Below, one piece after another: positions 61,893 through 63,444 of a DNA stretch of 63,444 nucleotides. Position numbers and translations under genes: made by a program. The DNA is from an uncultured Clostridia bacterium (GTDB lineage Bacteria > Bacillota > Clostridia > Christensenellales > Pumilibacteraceae), in contig CAMSYM010000014.1 of NCBI GenBank assembly GCA_947066105.1, positions 1 through 63,444 on the forward strand. The letters run 5' to 3'. Below the pieces are notes generated by a model. The model was not told the origin of the DNA. It saw only the letters and a list, made by a program, of their open reading frames with translations, and did not search any database. Within the stretch, counting starts at the first letter, position 1. Every line of letters begins with the position of its first letter.

Positions 61893-63149
61893 ATGGAAAA
61901 GTTGCGTATAAAAGGATCGTACATAATTACGGCGTTGTTTGTCGCGGTCGCGGCGGTCGCACTGCTTTTCGGCGGCGGCGTTGCGTTCGCCGACGAAGCG
62001 AGCGTCGACGACGTGACGACGCTCACCGTCGTTGCGGACGGTAAAAGCTTTACGTACAGGGACGAAAAAATAACGCCGTCCGATTTTACCGTTGCGGAAC
62101 AAATAGAACGACGCGCGATAAACGCGCCGCTCGAAAAAAAGATAGAGCTTGTAGACCGTTATCTGTCCAAGGGTGCGGACTATAAGACTGCGCTCGGCGT
62201 TTGCTTTCCGCTGTTGGTGCGCAAGGTGGACGAGATAGCGGAGTATTTGTATATCGCGCCGACCGACGCGAAAGTGTCGTATACGAACAAACAATTCTTC
62301 GTGAGCGCCGAAAAAACGGGGAGAGCGCTCGACGAAACGCGGTTGTATGCGGGGTTGTATTGTAATCTCAAATTCGCGGGCGGCGGCAAAGTGTCGGCGA
62401 GTACCGTAAAGCTAATGCCCGAAGTGACTCGCGAAATGCTCAAAAGCGAGCTTATACTGCGCGGCAGATACTGCACCGATTTTTCTGCGTCGACGGCGGC
62501 GCGCGCGCATAACGTCGCGCTTGCGCTCGGCAAGTACGACGGATTGACCATTGCGGCGGGCGAGAGCGTATCGTTCAACGCGCTTGTCGGCGAGCGCACC
62601 GAAAGCAACGGCTTTAAAAGCGCCAAGATAATAGTTGACGGCAAGTATACGGACGGCGTGGGCGGCGGCGTTTGTCAGGCGTCGACAGCGGTATACAACG
62701 CCGCGCTGTTGGCAGGGCTTGATTGCGCCGCCAACGCGCATTCCATTTGTCCGTCGTATTGTCCGCCCGGTCTGGACGCCATGATAAGCGGGTTCAGCGA
62801 TCTAGTTATCACTAATTTGACAGGTCGCGCCGCGCGGATATCGGTAAGGATATACGGCAACAAAGCGACCGTCGACGTGTACGGCGTTATGCCAGAATAT
62901 CGAATCGTACCCGAAAGCGTGGTCGTAAATACGGTCGCTTGCGAAGTGACCGAGAACGTCGATACCGAGCGTAAGTATTTCGACGATACCGCACAAAGCG
63001 GCGACCGCTTGCTCGTTTCGCCCGGCAAGGACGGCGTGACGAGCGAAACGTATTTGAACTATTATAAAAACGGAAAGCTCGTCAGGCGTTCCAAAGTGCG
63101 CACTAACTATTACAAACCCACGCCGCGCGTTATAGCGGTAGCGCCGTAA
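61893..63149 (+). CDS. VanW family protein with G5-like C-terminus
   Basis: This 418-residue exported protein has an N-terminal membrane helix or signal (about residues 8-30), a YoaR-type putative peptidoglycan-binding region (about 45-185), the VanW domain (about 205-340, with SFNALVGERTESNGFKSAK, GGGVCQASTAVYNAAL and CPSYCPPGLDAMI), and a short G5-like end (KDGVTSETYLNYYKNGKLV). VanW proteins accompany wall functions in Gram-positives; their activity is unknown. The frame opens at 61806, but the ATG at 61893 gives the signal peptide. No Shine-Dalgarno is seen. TATAAT at 61857-61862 may be its -10. Confidence 0.88.
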   Translation: MEKLRIKGSYIITALFVAVAAVALLFGGGVAFADEASVDDVTTLTVVADGKSFTYRDEKITPSDFTVAEQIERRAINAPLEKKIELVDRYLSKGADYKTALGVCFPLLVRKVDEIAEYLYIAPTDAKVSYTNKQFFVSAEKTGRALDETRLYAGLYCNLKFAGGGKVSASTVKLMPEVTREMLKSELILRGRYCTDFSASTAARAHNVALALGKYDGLTIAAGESVSFNALVGERTESNGFKSAKIIVDGKYTDGVGGGVCQASTAVYNAALLAGLDCAANAHSICPSYCPPGLDAMISGFSDLVITNLTGRAARISVRIYGNKATVDVYGVMPEYRIVPESVVVNTVACEVTENVDTERKYFDDTAQSGDRLLVSPGKDGVTSETYLNYYKNGKLVRRSKVRTNYYKPTPRVIAVAP

Positions 63150-63444
63150 ATAAATTCGGAATTGGGAATTCGGAATGCGGAATTAATGGCTATTAAGAAT
63201 TCTTAATGCGTAATGCGTAGTGGTTGACCCCTACGTGGTGAGAATTCGTAATTACGGTCGATTTAATATTAGTGCGGCTGACGCCTGGATCTCTCCGCTA
63301 CGTGCGCAAGCGCACTTCGGTCGAGATGATGGGGAGAGTGGAATGGCGTTGCTATGCTTGTTTAGAATGTGATCCACAACAAACACCCCCCCATCATTTC
63401 GAGCGGAGCGAAGCGCAGTCGAGAAATCAAGGCGATCCGCCGCA
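63150..63444. repeat. Dispersed intergenic repeats at right edge
   Basis: No gene is seen. GAATTCGGAATGCGGAATT-type tracts lie at 63156-63185. A GGATCTCTCC...GGTCGAGATGA unit lies at about 63292-63336, matching in reverse the unit near 51512-51557. The terminal 63391-63444 is the inverse copy of 51189-51233 with ten extra bases (TTCGCTCCGC) inside. The repeat continues past the window. Confidence 0.85.

Overview
The window looks like a chromosomal segment of an uncultured, Gram-positive, gut-type Clostridia member (Bacillota; possibly Christensenellales-like, which I infer only from gene style). Supporting signs are near-consensus SigA promoters, GGAGG ribosome sites, many lipobox lipoproteins, LytTR, PadR and TetR regulators, a SpoVB/MurJ-type flippase, an ECF transporter S component, a VanW protein, and lipoproteins with the H/C-rich 'CxxCG..F.D' repeats common in Firmicutes surface proteins. 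No rRNA, tRNA, CRISPR array, prophage or intact transposase was recognised.

Region 1 (about 0.3-29.6 kb) is a Gram-positive glycan-utilisation locus, nearly all on the + strand, with many 1-14 base gene overlaps. It encodes a membrane protein, GH42 and GH3 enzymes, a sugar-binding lipoprotein fused to two InlB-type repeats, a GH97 lipoprotein, a second binding lipoprotein, two MalF/MalG-type permeases, an unusually large MsmX/UgpC-type ATPase, a GtaA-like (DUF4965) protein, a very large modular surface lipoprotein, a smaller relative, GH31, an unassigned six-hairpin protein and GH78. The likely scheme is surface capture and trimming, import of oligosaccharides, then cytoplasmic hydrolysis of beta-galactosyl, beta-glucosyl, alpha-glucosyl/xylosyl and alpha-rhamnosyl linkages. 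A frameshifted lipoprotein remnant ends the region.

Region 2 (29.8-42.5 kb) has a leftward AAA ATPase, a membrane-anchored protein with a cytosolic coiled tail, a LytTR two-component system, and a second glycan unit: a small membrane protein, a domain-permuted GH3 with a membrane helix at each end, and a lipoprotein with five cysteine-rich modules.

Region 3 (42.8-49.8 kb) holds envelope and stress modules. TetR-ABC-FtsX has an operator beside a consensus promoter, PadR-DUF1700-DUF4097 has an operator within its promoter, and NfeD-flotillin runs leftward.

Region 4 (49.8-63.4 kb) has DUF3810, an ECF S component with a tautomerase, a lipid-linked sugar flippase, two paralogous Ig/transglutaminase-like lipoproteins (one apparently catalytically dead), an esterase-fold protein lacking its nucleophile, a CCA-adding-type enzyme and VanW. 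It is bracketed by inverted copies of a dispersed repeat.

The most unusual signals are four genes whose -10 box lies exactly six bases before the start codon (apparent leaderless transcripts), the two large insertions in the sugar ABC ATPase, the permuted membrane-clamped GH3, the cysteine-rich and triplicated surface modules, and the inactive enzyme paralogues. All functional calls are from sequence reading only; no database search was run.
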